Positions 49,455-61,517 of a DNA stretch of 64,000 bases are shown here, piece by piece. Origin of the DNA: Thunnus maccoyii (Eukaryota; Chordata; Actinopteri; Scombriformes; Scombridae). Every line of letters starts with the position of its first letter. Positions within the stretch are counted from its first letter, which is position 1. The notes below the pieces were generated by a model. The model did no database searches, had not been told where the DNA came from, and was given only the letters and a program-made list of their open reading frames with translations. Where the stretch lies: the NCBI RefSeq assembly GCF_910596095.1, contig NC_056550.1, positions 21,696,001-21,760,000 of the forward strand. Direction: 5' to 3'. The translations under genes were made by a program, and so were the position numbers.

Positions 49455-52400
49455 ATGTTTAAACAGACAATGAAGGTTTGCAGACCTCCAACGTCACACT
49501 GTCTGTCTTTCTACCTCCTGGATACACACTCACATACATTTTTTTTCTTTGCTTAGATTCCAGAGTTGTCCAACCCCTCGGTGTGTATGAGGGACCCTCA
49601 GAGGGTGCAGGAGATCCTTCAGTCCATGCAGAAGGCAGGGTCCAACACGTTACAGGTACACAACATATCCAGTGTATGTTAGAGCTGCAACGATTCATCG
49701 ATTAGTTGTCAGCTATTAAATTAATCGCCAACTATTTTGATAATCAATTAATTGTTTGGAGTCATTTTTCTCTGATTCCAGCTTCTCAAATGTGAATATT
49801 TAGTTTCCTTAGTCCTCTATGACAGTAAACTGAATATCTTTGGGTTGTGGATTGTTGTGGACAAAACAAGACATTTGAGATCGCATCTTGGCCTTTGGCA
49901 ACAGTCATCGACATGTTTCACCACTTTCTGGCATTTTATGGACCAAACGACTAATTGATTAATCGAGAAAATAATCGTTAGTTGCAGCCGTGGTGTATTT
50001 ATTCTCTTGTCTCTTTTTTTTAACCCAGGTCATCTCAGATTTTGACATGACCCTAACAAGATTTGCATATAATGGGAAAAGATGCCCCACATGTCATAGT
50101 AAGTCCATCAGAAGTTTTGTTAGAGGTTGTCAAACACATAAAAGTTGGTTTTGGCAAAATGTTTATGAATGACTGTGTCATTTCGTCATTTTGTGTGTGT
50201 TTCTATTTGCAGATATTCTTGACAATAGCAAACTTATCTCTGATGAATGCAGAGAAAAGGTAGGAATGAGGCTTTTGTTCCAAAAGCAGATTTTCTATTT
50301 CTGCCAGTTCCATCAAGTTAACTTGCCCCAGATGTAATGGCGTCAGTATTTTGATGCTGTTACACAGAGTGAAAACAGCTTTTAAGTATCTGCGCAGGAA
50401 TTTGGTTGTCTTAATGTGTTATTGAGCTGTCCTTCTATAGTAATATTTAACAATGTTTGACAGAAGGTAATGAAACTGTAACTAACTGCTTAATACATAA
50501 ACCATCTAGCTCATGGAAGAGTGCATTTTTAAATATAGTTATTGTACATTGCACTAGGTCATGATTTAGTGGGGAAAAAACACATAATTCAGTCTATAAT
50601 TCAGGAAATGTAAGGGTGATTTCGTGTTTTATTTTTATCCACATGTAAATTGAACATAATGCATTTTTAAACTTGATAGATCTTACTAGTGAATTACACA
50701 TATTTATATGCCTTTTTGCAGTCTAGAGGTCTTTTATTTTTCAAATTATAAGTGGTAGACCACTTACATATTTGGTACTTAATTTGGCAATAAATCATTT
50801 ATTTATTCATTAATTCTGCCCTCTAGTGGGTGATAACAGGAATGGAAGCAGGCAGAAAAACTGAAATATGATCTGTGACTTGAATCCACTTGGATGTAAT
50901 GCTACAATGTGAAGGGTGGTCTTACTATTAAATCTTTTTCCTCAGTGCATTTTTGTATTTGCAATATGGCATATTTTTCAGTAGGATCTGATATTACTTA
51001 AACTAATATTTTTAAGAGATTGTCTGGACTTTGTTATTATTGTAACCATAGACAAAATGAAATAGACTGAGGAGAAGTAAATTGTCCTAAAATGCACCCT
51101 GTCTACTGTCATGTCTCCCTCAGCTGAAGGATCTGCTCAACACATACTACCCTATAGAGATCGACTCTTCACGGTCAGTAGATGAGAAGCTGCCCCTTAT
51201 GGTGGAGTGGTAAGCATTTAGTACAGATACTTTACCTTCTGAGTTCAAAAAAATGTTCCTGATGCTGATCTGCAATTTTGCTTTGGGGTCACTAGTTTGA
51301 AGCAAATTTATAAACGTCTCTGAACTTCCAAGTATTTTTAATGTGTTAATGACACTGTTCTGCGTCTGTATCTCGCAGGTGGACTAAAGCTCATGAACTA
51401 CTGGTACAGCAGCGGATCAGGAAAGATCTGCTGGCCACGGTGGTGCGGGAGTCTGATGCAATGCTGAGGTAAGAAAACCTGCCTCCTCTGAGAGTCAGAA
51501 AATTATATTTGTAGTTAAAATGCTGATAATATGAGTGGGTTTCTTCTAATAATGTCTCAACAGGGAGGGCTACCAGCTGTTCTTCGACCACCTGTATGAG
51601 CACAGCATCCCTCTGCTCATCTTCTCTGCTGGAATAGGAGACATCCTGGAGGAGGTGATTCGCCAGGCTGGGGTCTTCCACCCCAACGTCAAAGTCTTCT
51701 CCAACTACATGGACTTTGATGAGTCTGTGAGTATCCTCACCTTAAACATACTACAATTTGAACCCCACAGCAGGATGGAGGCTTGAGTTGATGGGGGGGA
51801 CACACCCTGTATGATTCTTGATGTGCTTACACAGGGAGTGTTGAAGGCTTTCAAGGGAGAGCTGATCCACATCTACAATAAGAGGGAAGGTGCCCTGCTC
51901 AACACGGGTCATTTCCAGGAGCTGCGGACGCGGCCCAACGTGCTGCTGTTGGGAGACTCTTTGGGAGATCTGACCATGGCGGACGGGGTGCAGGACATAG
52001 AGAACATCCTCAAGATCGGGTTCCTCAATGACAAGGTATAAAAACACTCACTCATGTTCAACAAAGTGGTGGGATAACAATACAGACAGATATTGTATTT
52101 ATTTTTTACAATTCAGTCAACAACTGGCATTGATTACTTCATAGTGTTTGTTGTCAAAGTTACAGCAGCACATCCACCTTCTAAAAGAATACAGCAGCTA
52201 GAAGAGCACAGTCACAAATTTATCCATGTTACAGGAATAGTTTGACATTTTGGGAGGAAATGATTTGCTTTCATGCAGAGAGTTAGATAGATTGATATCA
52301 CTCTTAAAGCCAGCAGACACTTTGCTTAGCATAAAGACTGAAATCAGAAGGAAACAAAAAGCCAAAGGAGAAAAAAAAATGGCTACCAACACGTCCAAAA

Positions 52401-52770
52401 GTCACAAGTTAACATGTTGTATCTTGTTCATTGAATCTACACACAAAAAGAAATGTAAAAATGACAATTAGTGGGTTTTTTATGGGGATTTGTGTGCTGG
52501 AACTATTTCTACTGTCTTTGCTCAAGCTTCATATTTACCCGTTAATAATGGGAGCAAAACTGATTTTCTCATTTGAATCTCGACAAAGACAGAAAACGTC
52601 ATTCTGACATTTTAATACTCACTCCTCATCTGTTGTTTGTTTTTTTTTTTTGTTCTTAGGTGGAGGAGAGGAAGCAGTCTTACTTGGACTCATATGACAT
52701 TGTGTTGGTAAAGGATGAGACTTTGGAAGTCTCAAACGCTATACTGCTCTACCTCACTGGTAACAAGTGA
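49455..52770 (+). CDS. nt5c3b: 7-methylguanosine phosphate-specific 5'-nucleotidase (cytosolic 5'-nucleotidase IIIB)
   Basis: Nine coding exons give 295 residues: 49455-49475, 49557-49655, 50029-50098, 50213-50259, 51124-51209, 51379-51468, 51564-51726, 51835-52035 and 52660-52770. The HAD-type catalytic motif DFDMT is at residues 44-48, Asp44 being the nucleophile and Asp46 the acid/base. Further family blocks are [46 protein letters not shown] and [15 protein letters not shown]. The enzyme dephosphorylates m7GMP and CMP in the cytosol. Many residues equal paralogue NT5C3A (for example RCPTCH and VFHPNVKV), so the symbol rests partly on gene order beside fkbp10. The start is uncertain: MFKQTMK at 49455, or the second Met at 49470. 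The first donor is GTTTGC. Intron 2 is almost filled by a MITE. Confidence 0.92.
49680..49990 (-). mobile_element. MITE-like element, copy C, inverted, in nt5c3b intron 2
   Basis: It opens GAGCTGCAACGATTCATCGA and closes ATAATCGTTAGTTGCAGCCG, so both terminal inverted repeats are visible. The body is the reverse complement of copy B, with AGCTTCTCAAATGTGAATAT, TAGTTTCCTTAGTCC and ACTGAATATCTTTGGGTTGT. It fills all but about 60 bases of the intron. Confidence 0.85.
50260..51123 (+). other. nt5c3b: nt5c3b intron 4, CTCF-like site only
   Basis: A 0.86-kb AT-rich intron. Apart from the CTCF-like motif at 50816-50829, I see nothing in it. Confidence 0.6.
50816..50829 (-). promoter_or_regulatory. 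CTCF-like core motif in nt5c3b intron
   Basis: CTGCCCTCTAGTGG on the plus strand is a full 14 of 14 match to the reverse complement of CCASYAGRKGGCRS. Binding is inference, and similar sequence is also carried by some repeats. Confidence 0.45.
52227..52515 (+). repeat. Dispersed teleost repeat in nt5c3b intron 8
   Basis: The segment reads AGGAATAGTTTGACATTTTG, GAGAGTTAGATAGATTGATA, TTTGCTTAGCATAAAGACTG, CACAAGTTAACATGTTGTAT and TGTGCTGGAACTATTTCT. I recall this order from a very common percomorph repeat whose consensus is AGGAATAGTTTGACATTTTG near its start. It is a diverged copy; the class is unassigned. Confidence 0.6.
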
Positions 52771-53330
52771 ACTGAGAATGTTTTTTTGTTTTTTTTTACT
52801 ACTGGTCATTTAGTATTGGACACTCCAGTGCCATCAGCTGAGGAGGCTCCTGCTCAGAATGTGCCAGATGGAGGTTGAGAATTCATTTTTTTTTTAATAA
52901 TTTGACTAAAAGGTTTTTATTTTGTGTGCATGAGTCCCTGTTACACACATATTGTTTTGCCAGACTGTTCACAAGTCCAGTTTACAGCCACAGGTCACGT
53001 CCACCACTCAACCCTTTTTATATCATCGTCAACAGGTCTCCTCTAATGGTTATGGGTAAAAAAACTGCTTTTGGATCACACTGTATATGGTGGAAGTCAG
53101 ATTTGCACTGTGTACCTACTGTGCAACATGTAAAGTGTGTGTATGTGGTTATGGGTGTTTTTTTTTGTTTTGTTTCGGGAATGGTTGGTTTTGTTACAGT
53201 TCTTTCATACAGAATGTAATGATAAAGGGAAGGAAAAAAACGCACAACATAAATGGCAGCACAAGATTTGGTATTTGGTCACAAACTGATCTCCAGCCTC
53301 TTGCAATAAAACCTCTTTCAGGAACATTTT
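52771..53330 (+). other. nt5c3b: nt5c3b 3' UTR with poly(A) signal
   Basis: About 550 noncoding bases run to AATAAA at 53305-53310. The convergent fkbp10 transcript ends in the same area. Confidence 0.7.
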
Positions 53331-53479
53331 AACTGGAAACTTGAAACGTGATGTTCTCCTTGTTTTATTACAGCGTTGAGTCTTCCAAGTTATTTGAATT
53401 CCTCACTACATTGTCAAACATAAAGAACAGGTTGTATTTTTTTTTTATGTTAACGATTGCTTCTCTTATATAACACCAC

Positions 53480-54898
53480 AGCTCCTAAGTGTCTTTATTT
53501 TATTATAAAAATTTATACGTTCCACAACACACTCTGATATTATTTTCTATAATAGAATTTCTACAATTGTACACACTAGCCACTCCCAAACATACTGTAC
53601 AACCAGTGGTTTTTCACCATTTTTACATCAAGGGGAAGTGTCTGTGGCTCTGCATCCATAGCTAGCCATTTGACTTACATTATTTATTAAAAAAAGTAAT
53701 ATTCTTAAAAGATAGGCCCCGCCCACATACTTCCCTTTAAAAAATCTAATATGCTTTTTTTTTTTTTTAAATCAACAGAACAGACAATTTTTCTTCTTTC
53801 ACATTTTTAAATACCTATTTCCCATACGCACCACACTGGCCCTCAAATGTAGATGTTAGATGTCAGTGACTATGTTTACGTGCACAAAATTTTCCAGTTT
53901 TTGCCCTTATTTTCCGAAAAAAATATTCCTACTAAAAGGTGTTTACATGGCTAATGAGTGTGAACATTCCACTAATATTCCTGTTTACATGCAGAGGGTT
54001 TTCAGGGTTTCCCCCTGCTCCGGTGGGAACGGGAATCACAAGATCTCCGGAGGCAGTGAAGTAAACCAGCGAGGTGAAAATCATTAGTGAGTTGCTGCCT
54101 GATATTTGTAAGTGATAATGATATGACTGATACACAGCCACATCCAGTACCTAGGTTGTACCATGTTGTTTACTACACTGCTGAGTGTTTTTCGTGCATC
54201 ACGCCAAGTCGTCGCCGTCAGTCCGACCAATCCCCTCCGTCCTTGTCGTGGAGAAGGTTTGCTGTTTTTCCAGCCTGCACTAAACAGCTCTCCGCTCTCC
54301 TCTCATTCCTCTCCTCTGTCTGCCTTCCTGCTCCAGCATATGTCATTTAGCCTGCACAGGGGTGTGTTACACAACCAGCCCATCATGCATCTCTATCCCA
54401 AACTTGCAAACTGTTTGCTAGTTGGTTTGTTTACAACGCACAGAGCTGACCGTAAACAGGAAAGAGGCCATGTGTAATACTGCGATAAGCGAGACGCATA
54501 TTCTGAATGTGCTGTATAAATTTCCAAAGAATGCTCCTAAAACCTGAGTAATATCGGCATATCCCACATGTCTTAATTGCAAAATACTACATTTAGAATA
54601 AGGCCTAATTCGGAATATCCAAACGGAATATGCTGTTTACATGACCCGTATTAAATTCGGAATATTGTCATTCGGAATAATAGTGGAATATTAGTGTGCA
54701 TGTAAACATAGTCAGTGTTGTTCAGCTTCATATTTCAACACTATGAAACCAAACAGCCTGATTGCCTTCAATAGAGGCTCAACAGTGTTTCAGTATTTGA
54801 ATTTTTTTTTTTTTTTTTTAAAGAGTTGCAAAACAGTGTTGCTAAGACGACAGCCACTGCAAGCTTGTTCTTGACAGCCGCTGAAATGTGTGTCCTCT
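53480..54898 (-). other. fkbp10: Presumed fkbp10 3' UTR spanning a transposon
   Basis: Downstream of the fkbp10 stop (54899), no minus-strand AATAAA appears before the inverted-repeat element. The first candidates are 53688-53683 and 53499-53494, beyond it. If used, the UTR is about 1.2-1.4 kb and contains the whole element. This is inference; a noncanonical signal nearer the stop is possible. A poly-T tract lies at about 54799-54819. Confidence 0.45.
53869..54712. mobile_element. 844-bp inverted-repeat DNA transposon (non-autonomous)
   Basis: The ends are inverted: ACTATGTTTACGTGCACA on the left against TGTGCATGTAAACATAGT on the right, with one mismatch in 18. Both flanks read CAGTG (53864-53868 and 54713-54717), an exact 5-bp target duplication. 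Subterminal text rich in GAATATTC and GTTTACATG recurs in both arms. No transposase frame is present, so it would need helper enzyme. I recall similar ends (GTTTACATGCAC) in teleost repeats. The clean duplication suggests a younger insertion than the MITE fragments elsewhere. Confidence 0.85.
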
Positions 54899-57800
54899 TT
54901 ACAACTCCTCTCGTGCCGCAGACTCCTCGTTAGCATTCAGTTCATATTCTACGATCTTCCCGTCTCTATTACGGTCCTGGTTGTTGAACATCCCCTTAAT
55001 GATGACGCTGGCATCAGCCCCTGGCCGAAGACGACCTTTGCCCTCTTTAACTTGGAGCATGATGAAGGCTGAAAACTGGAGAAAAATAGGAGACGGAGTT
55101 GCACTGTTACAAATAGTTTTTACTGCTTTATTCCCTGGCTGCTTGTCGTGCGTTAAAAGATATATTTAGAGGGTAAAATTAGATTTGGTTAGACTCAGAC
55201 TGTCTGCTTCTTACCTCCTCTAGAGGGACCTCTTTGTCACTATTGAGGTCCATGGCAGGAAAGAGGGGATCAGGACTATCTCCCAGCCACACAAACATGT
55301 AGCCTTCAGGTACACCCTTCTGTAGCTTCACCAACTCCAGCTCGAAGAAGAGCACTGCGCTACTGGGGACTCCTCCAGCTGGAGACACCAACATAAGAAC
55401 ATGAAACAGGGAAGTGTGTGCAGATCACAACATACGTAGTTTTATCTAAGCAGTTCCAGTGAGTCACCTCCACGTTCTCCGTGGCCCCAGTGAGGTGGAA
55501 CAACCACCTCCCTCTTCTCGCCCATGCACATGCCACTCAAACCTTTCTCCAGACCCAGGATCACCATGTTCGCTCCGAGAGTCGTGGTGGAAGGGGAGTC
55601 AAACTGATCCCTGGAAATGGACACACACACACAGCTTGTTATGACTCGTAACAGACAGAATTTAAAAAATAATAATAATCCAAGCCAATTAAAACTTTGC
55701 TGTGTATCAAAACCTCGGGCCATGCAGGCGTACGTGCTGTTGTCATGGATATGTAAATGGTATGATATCTGCAGTTCCAGGCCCACAGAAATCTGTCAGA
55801 CAAGGAGCCAGCAACGATTACATGCAGCGAACCAGCAGGAGGATGCAGTGTAGCAGAGTGAACAGCAGAGGGAGCTCACGAGGAGTACAGCAGGGTGCCG
55901 TCCATCAAGGAGCAATTATAACGATACTCAATCAAATCGTCGGCCTCGCTGGTAATGTTGCATTCCTGCGGCTTGTGGGTCACTTTAATCTCCACTGGAT
56001 CTCTGGGGTTGTGGAAATCAATGACGTGGATGTCAAAGACCAGCACAGCAGAGCCAGGAATGAGGTCTCCTAAAGAGAGGGAACAAAAAAATAAACAGGG
56101 CAGCGTTATAAACATAAATAAGCCTTTCAGTGCTCGATTACAAGTCTTTACTTGCGTCAAACTCACCAACTCCATCTTCTCCATATGCCAAGTGAGGAGG
56201 CACAATAATCCTCCTCTTCTCTCCTATGCACAGGCCTTGCAGGGCTTTGTCCATCCCTCTAATCACGTATCCCATGCCGATGTAAGTGTTGTAGGTGCTA
56301 TTTCGCTGGTAGCTGTCAAAGGCAAGAGTGACAGTCTTTTTATAAGTCGTTTTGCTTTTACTTTATTGCCTTCTGGAAATAGAAGAATCTCAGTTTTACC
56401 TCGAATCGAAGGCCGTGCCATCCTGGAAGGTGCCGTTGTAGTGGTAGCGGATGTAATCTCCGGTCTCCGTCTTGCGGTTGCAGACTTCAGGTGCGTACTT
56501 CACCTGCATGATCAGATCATCCTTAGGGTTGAACACATCAACCAACAGCACTTCCAACACCAGTGTAGCCTGAGGAGGGACTTGAGTTCCTGTTGGGGAA
56601 AAAAAAGTAAGATAAGCCAAGTGGAAAAGTCAAAGCATACTCCAAATTGTTTTACTTTTTATCCTCCAGGCAGACCTGTTGTCCTCTCTTGCCCTGAGAC
56701 TTTTCTTGCAGTGACTTGCAGAGGCAGAGAGGCTCGCATGTCATTAACAGTCATTTTCATTATAATGCAATAATAACTCGTCCTTGTCAGTGCTCCCAGA
56801 GGGCAAGCAATAATCAAACAGGAACGCTGTGAGAAGGAAAATGTCAGAAGATGAGTCTTGACTCTGATATGTGCGCAGTTGGACACAAGTAAAGGACACA
56901 CCCACAGAGAAGTACTTTCAAAACCGTCTCTGTTTTCAGCGTACGCAAGTCCATTTTCATATTGTACTGAAATCATTTGGAACCAATTGTTGCCCCTGAA
57001 GTAGTAAATAAAACTTAACACTTATGGTGTGCTTTGACTAAAGGCCTGCACTAAAGAGAAGGATATGCAACTTGTAGTTATTCCGCTAAACTGACAAATT
57101 ATACTTCCTTAACGAGGCTATGAAGATGAACAACAGCCACTAAAAGATGCCCTGTGGAGTTTCTGACATCTGGTAGTGCTATGGAGCAGTTTTTTTTATA
57201 TGAGTGGATAAGAACACACGTGTACACTAGTGATGTGATACACGTGCCTGCCAATGGTTTCACATTACTTTACTGATTTACAGGTGGCTTAAATACACCA
57301 AGTAAACCAGCAAGGCAGGAGAGAAGAAGAAGACTGCAAACTGACTTTTTACTATATACAATAACTTTCGTTTGTTTACAAGATAACTCCACAGGTAAAA
57401 GGAGGTAAAACGAGAGTCACATGCTTCACTATTCTAACTTTTTATAAGCAGTGTGTGGTCTTTAACAGCTCTCAAATATTGACATCGACACCCTCATCTG
57501 ACACTGAGCGAGTCAACTCTTAGTCGATCAAAGTCTGTTGAAACATAGATTAAAATTTAGCATATTTTGGCCTCTAAAATTATTCTTAGCAGAGATGTTC
57601 TGTTCTTCTCGGTTAACAAATACTTTGCAGGTGAGCACAAAAGATACAACTGTGCAAACATTAACAGCTATCTCCATGTATTAGTCTTAGTACCGTGGCC
57701 GTTCTCTCCATATGCCAGGAAGGGCGGGACGATGACGATGCGCCTCTCTCCAACACACATGCCCAGAAGACCTTCATCCATGCCTTTGATGAGGTGACCC

Positions 57801-60756
57801 TTCCCCAAGTAGGTGTCATAGGTTTCATTCCTCGAGTAACTAGATTAAACACAGGAAAAAAAAATGCTTCTTGAAAAGCATGGTAGAATTTGTGAAATAT
57901 TGGCTATTTTTTGGAAAATATGACTGATCATGCTGAAAACTTTTGTTTTATTTAGGGATGGTGGTCAGGTGAAGCCATTTATTTTCATATAATTGTGTTT
58001 GCCCTTTTTAAATCATAATGATAACTGAAATCACCGAAATGGTCCTGATCAAAAGATTACATACCCTTGAATGTTTGGCCTGATAATAAACACACAAGTT
58101 GACGCACACAGGTTTAAATGGCTATGAAGGGTAAGTTTCCACACCTGTGACTTGTTTGATTGTAATTAGTGTCTGTGTATTAATAATCAATGAGTTTCTT
58201 AGCTCTTGAGAGACCCTGAACATTTCATCCAGGGCTGTTCTGACTGTACTGGATACTGAACCACAGGGAAAGCAAAAGAACTGTCCTGGACCTGCGAGAA
58301 AAGGGAGTTGAACTTTATAAATAAGGAAAAGGATATAAAAATGCATCTTTAGGGGTTACAAATTGGGTTACACTGAGTCAAGCCTGGGCCTTGAGGTCAC
58401 ACTGTAATTCTTAAGCAGGGAGGAGACGTTTTCTCCTCTTCTTCAGACTCCAGCTGTCTGTGATGTTTTGGGGAAAGCAGAAACCTCTCTGATAAAGGGT
58501 AAATCAGCATTGTTATGGTCACCAAGGTCGGAGGAGGCTTTCCTAGACAACACAGATCGGTGGAGTGTGAAACCAGAATGTGCTGACAGTGACCTGAAGT
58601 TCCATGCAACGTGACCTGAACTGACACGGGTTAAATGCAGTTCCTTGTTTAAAAACTAGTGAACCAATTAGACTAGTTTTTCATATTGTAGTCTGATCTG
58701 CTGAGGTTAAAGAATAAGACTCAGACTTTCAGGGGGCAGAATGGAAAGAGACAGCATCCGAGTTGCAGATGACTTCGATGTTCGCTATTTCAGTTCTCCT
58801 TGATCAAGTTCTTCAATAAACATTTTCAGCTTTAAGACATCAAAGGCTCGTGTTCGCTTTTCTCCACTGAGGTGCTGACCGTCGCTCTAAATGTCCACAA
58901 CATTCAAGCTCTGATAAAGAAGTGGAAAATGAAGGGTTCTGTTGATACCAAGCAACGGACAGGTAGAAAAACAAAAATTTCAGCCACAAGTTAGTGCCAG
59001 GAAAATTCTTCAGATTGCAAAGAAAAACCCACATGCAACTTCAGCTGAAAGTTGCATGTTGTTTCAAGATGCACAATAAGGAAGTACTTGAACAAAAATG
59101 GGCTGCGTGGTCAAATTGCCAGAAAAAAGCCATTACTGTGCCAACGCCACAAAACAGCCCGCTTACAATATGCCAAACAGCACCTAGACAAGCCTCAAAA
59201 CTTCTGGAACAAAATTATTTGGACTGATGAGACTAAAATTGAGTTTTATGGTCATAACTACAGACACTAGGAATGCTACACATCTTGCAGATTCTGCCAG
59301 GGTATGTAAACTTATGAGCACAAGTCCCGACACTCAACAACACTGCACCACGCTGCAGCTGTCTCACCTGGAGTCGAAGGCTTCACCGGACAGCAGGGTG
59401 CCGTTATAGTGGTAACGCACAAAATCTGACGCCGCGGTGGTGCGGTTGCAGCTCGGTGGCTTGCTGAGCGTGCGGATCTGCACCTTATCCTCGGCGTTCC
59501 AGATGTCCAGTAGGTGAACATCATACACCAACACAGCGTCAGGAGGAATTACACCACCTGTCAAATAAAAAGACAAGAAAAACAACACAGATTGGCATAA
59601 ACCAACACAAATACTGTCACCAACAGAGTGTGGTTACTGTGTTCCTCTGCACCTGTTCCTATGCTTCCATAGCCCAGATGTGGGGGCACTGTGATCCTCC
59701 TGCGTTCGTTGACACACATGCCCTGAAGACCCCGGTCCAACCCTGTGATGAGTCTGCCCAGGCCGACCTGGCTGATGACGGCTTTGCCTCGTTTATAACT
59801 GTGGACAGAAAGAGTGTATAATGGACAGAATCTATCAAGGGTAGAAATGTTGGTGGAAATTACAAAAAATTATAGATAACCTCAGAATAGACACTTTAAA
59901 ATGTGTTCAGGAGGCTGGAGACATGGTGCTAAGAACATTTTATGGTGCTGTAAAATCACAATCACATGTTCCGTCAACATCAGTAGTACTATTTAAAAAA
60001 GGATTTTGTAATCCTTGTGGCTTTTTTTATTCTGATTACCCAGTTTATTACATGTAATTTTGCATCTGCAATACATTTCTGGATGCTAAACGAATATGCA
60101 CTGCAAAAATACAGTCCCCTCTCAACATAGCAATAAAGTTTTCAATGTCGTTTAGCTAATTACATAGTTTCATAGGTAAGAGGGCCAAATATGCGATTGA
60201 CACGTCTGCAGTTATTATCCTAGCTGCAGAATATTGCCTGCCAACACGAATCAATCAAAGGAAAACAGTTGTAGCATGTCGGATGTTGTATTTTCTTACT
60301 CAGGTGATACTGAAAAGTGTATGAAAGAAAAGGTCAATTTAACTGCACTTTACACCATTTTGTCACCCCTGGAAACATGTTAATATTTCTGAAAAAGGGC
60401 TAAAAAATCATTACATGCTGAAAGCTTTGTTTTCGCACGTGCCGTCTTGTTACTGAAGCTCGCGCTTAACTTTAAACACAATGCCAAATGTTCATGATGT
60501 AAACATATTTTAAATAAGCCATGAATGCAGTGTTGGCTCAATTAATGAAATTAGAAGTATTTCACCTGGAGTCAAAGGTCTTTCCGTCTGCTTGGAAGGT
60601 GCCGTTATAATGATACCGAATAAAATCTTCCGTTTGCACTTCTCGAGGACAAACTTTCGGGATGTCGTACCGATCGACAACAACATCCACTAACGGCCCG
60701 GGGCTGCAATTCACAACATGAAGTATAAGAAAAACCGAAGATATTATCAGGTCCAT
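54899..60756 (-). CDS. fkbp10: Peptidyl-prolyl cis-trans isomerase FKBP10 (FKBP65)
   Basis: Ten coding exons on the minus strand give 560 residues: 60756-60566, 59798-59653, 59557-59368, 57839-57694, 56589-56400, 56312-56167, 56069-55880, 55610-55468, 55378-55215 and 55075-54899. A signal peptide ([17 protein letters not shown]) precedes four FKBP domains; RYHYNGT-type blocks lie near residues 47, 160, 272 and 384, the last altered to EYRYNCS. Two EF-hand loops follow, [12 protein letters not shown] and [12 protein letters not shown], and the protein ends REEL, an ER-retention-like signal (human HEEL). It is an ER chaperone and prolyl isomerase needed for procollagen folding and lysine hydroxylation. 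An upstream ATG at 60786 would add ten residues; the 60756 start gives the better signal peptide. A decayed Tc1 element sits in the 57840-59367 intron. Confidence 0.97.
56590..57693 (-). other. fkbp10: fkbp10 intron, nothing identified
   Basis: A 1.1-kb intron between the domain 2 exon (57694) and the following exon (56589). I see no repeat or motif I can support. Confidence 0.55.
58020..59325 (+). mobile_element. Decayed Tc1-type DNA transposon in fkbp10 intron
   Basis: The left end has GGTCCTGATCAAAAGATTAC then ATACCC; the right end has CCAGGGTATGTAAACTTATG, the inverted counterpart. Between them a transposase relic reads on the plus strand. A helix-turn-helix part near 58900-58990 has [14 protein letters not shown]-like sequence. 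The 59050-59270 part has [32 protein letters not shown] and [13 protein letters not shown], whose DE belongs to the DDE catalytic core. Stops and shifted frames interrupt it and the C-terminal third is missing, so it is inactive. It is antisense to fkbp10. Confidence 0.85.
59799..60565 (-). other. fkbp10: fkbp10 intron 1, nothing identified
   Basis: A 0.77-kb AT-rich intron separating the signal-peptide exon from the second exon. No feature is supported. Confidence 0.55.
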
Positions 60757-61517
60757 TGTTTGGAGAGTTTTGACAACAGCACACACGGAACCAGGGCCTG
60801 CCTGCCTGCCAGCGGGGTGATGTGGTTCAAGAGGTGGAAGAGCAGCGCTAGAAATCTGGAGGAGCCCAGCAGGGTGAAGCCAGCTGGAATAAGACGCACT
60901 ACGTCCGGTTAAAATGACGAAATACCAGCCTTCTCTAATATCACGGAATATGAAGAGATTTACATTTTAATGTTTTGTTAAAAATGCATTTTTGTTGTTT
61001 TCGAATCTGTGAGGTCAACAGTGAGGACTACTACTAAAAATGACAAAATGTTATTAAGTGTAGAAATTCAGAATGATAAAAAAAAAAAAAAAAAAAGTTT
61101 TCCAAATAATCAGTTTGCCACCCTTTTCTGGTCCATGATGCAAATTTAAGATTAAAATATGATCAACTTTATTTATTCCAGAAGTGCAAAAACAAAAGCA
61201 TAAAAGTACCTCTTAAAAAAAGACTACTACTATACACAATATGAACATGTGTTATATTGAAATTAAGCATTAAAAACTCAAATAAATAGGCACTAAATTC
61301 TAAACACCAGCATAAATAAGTAACTGTAAAGTGTATTAAGGTAAAAATGTATTTGCCATATATTTGTGACTATAATATCATAAATAAAGTAAGGAGACAA
61401 GAAAGTTGCAATACATAATTACATTTAAAAAATGAGTGAATTAATTGTGTTTGCAGGTGGCAGTGTCAGCGGCTGAATGCAGTCATTTTTTGGTCCTAAA
61501 GTTATCATGAGTTAGAT

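Noticed and set aside
55955-56773. A 272-codon plus-strand open frame
   Set aside because: It runs antisense across three fkbp10 exons and their introns, with no family resemblance.
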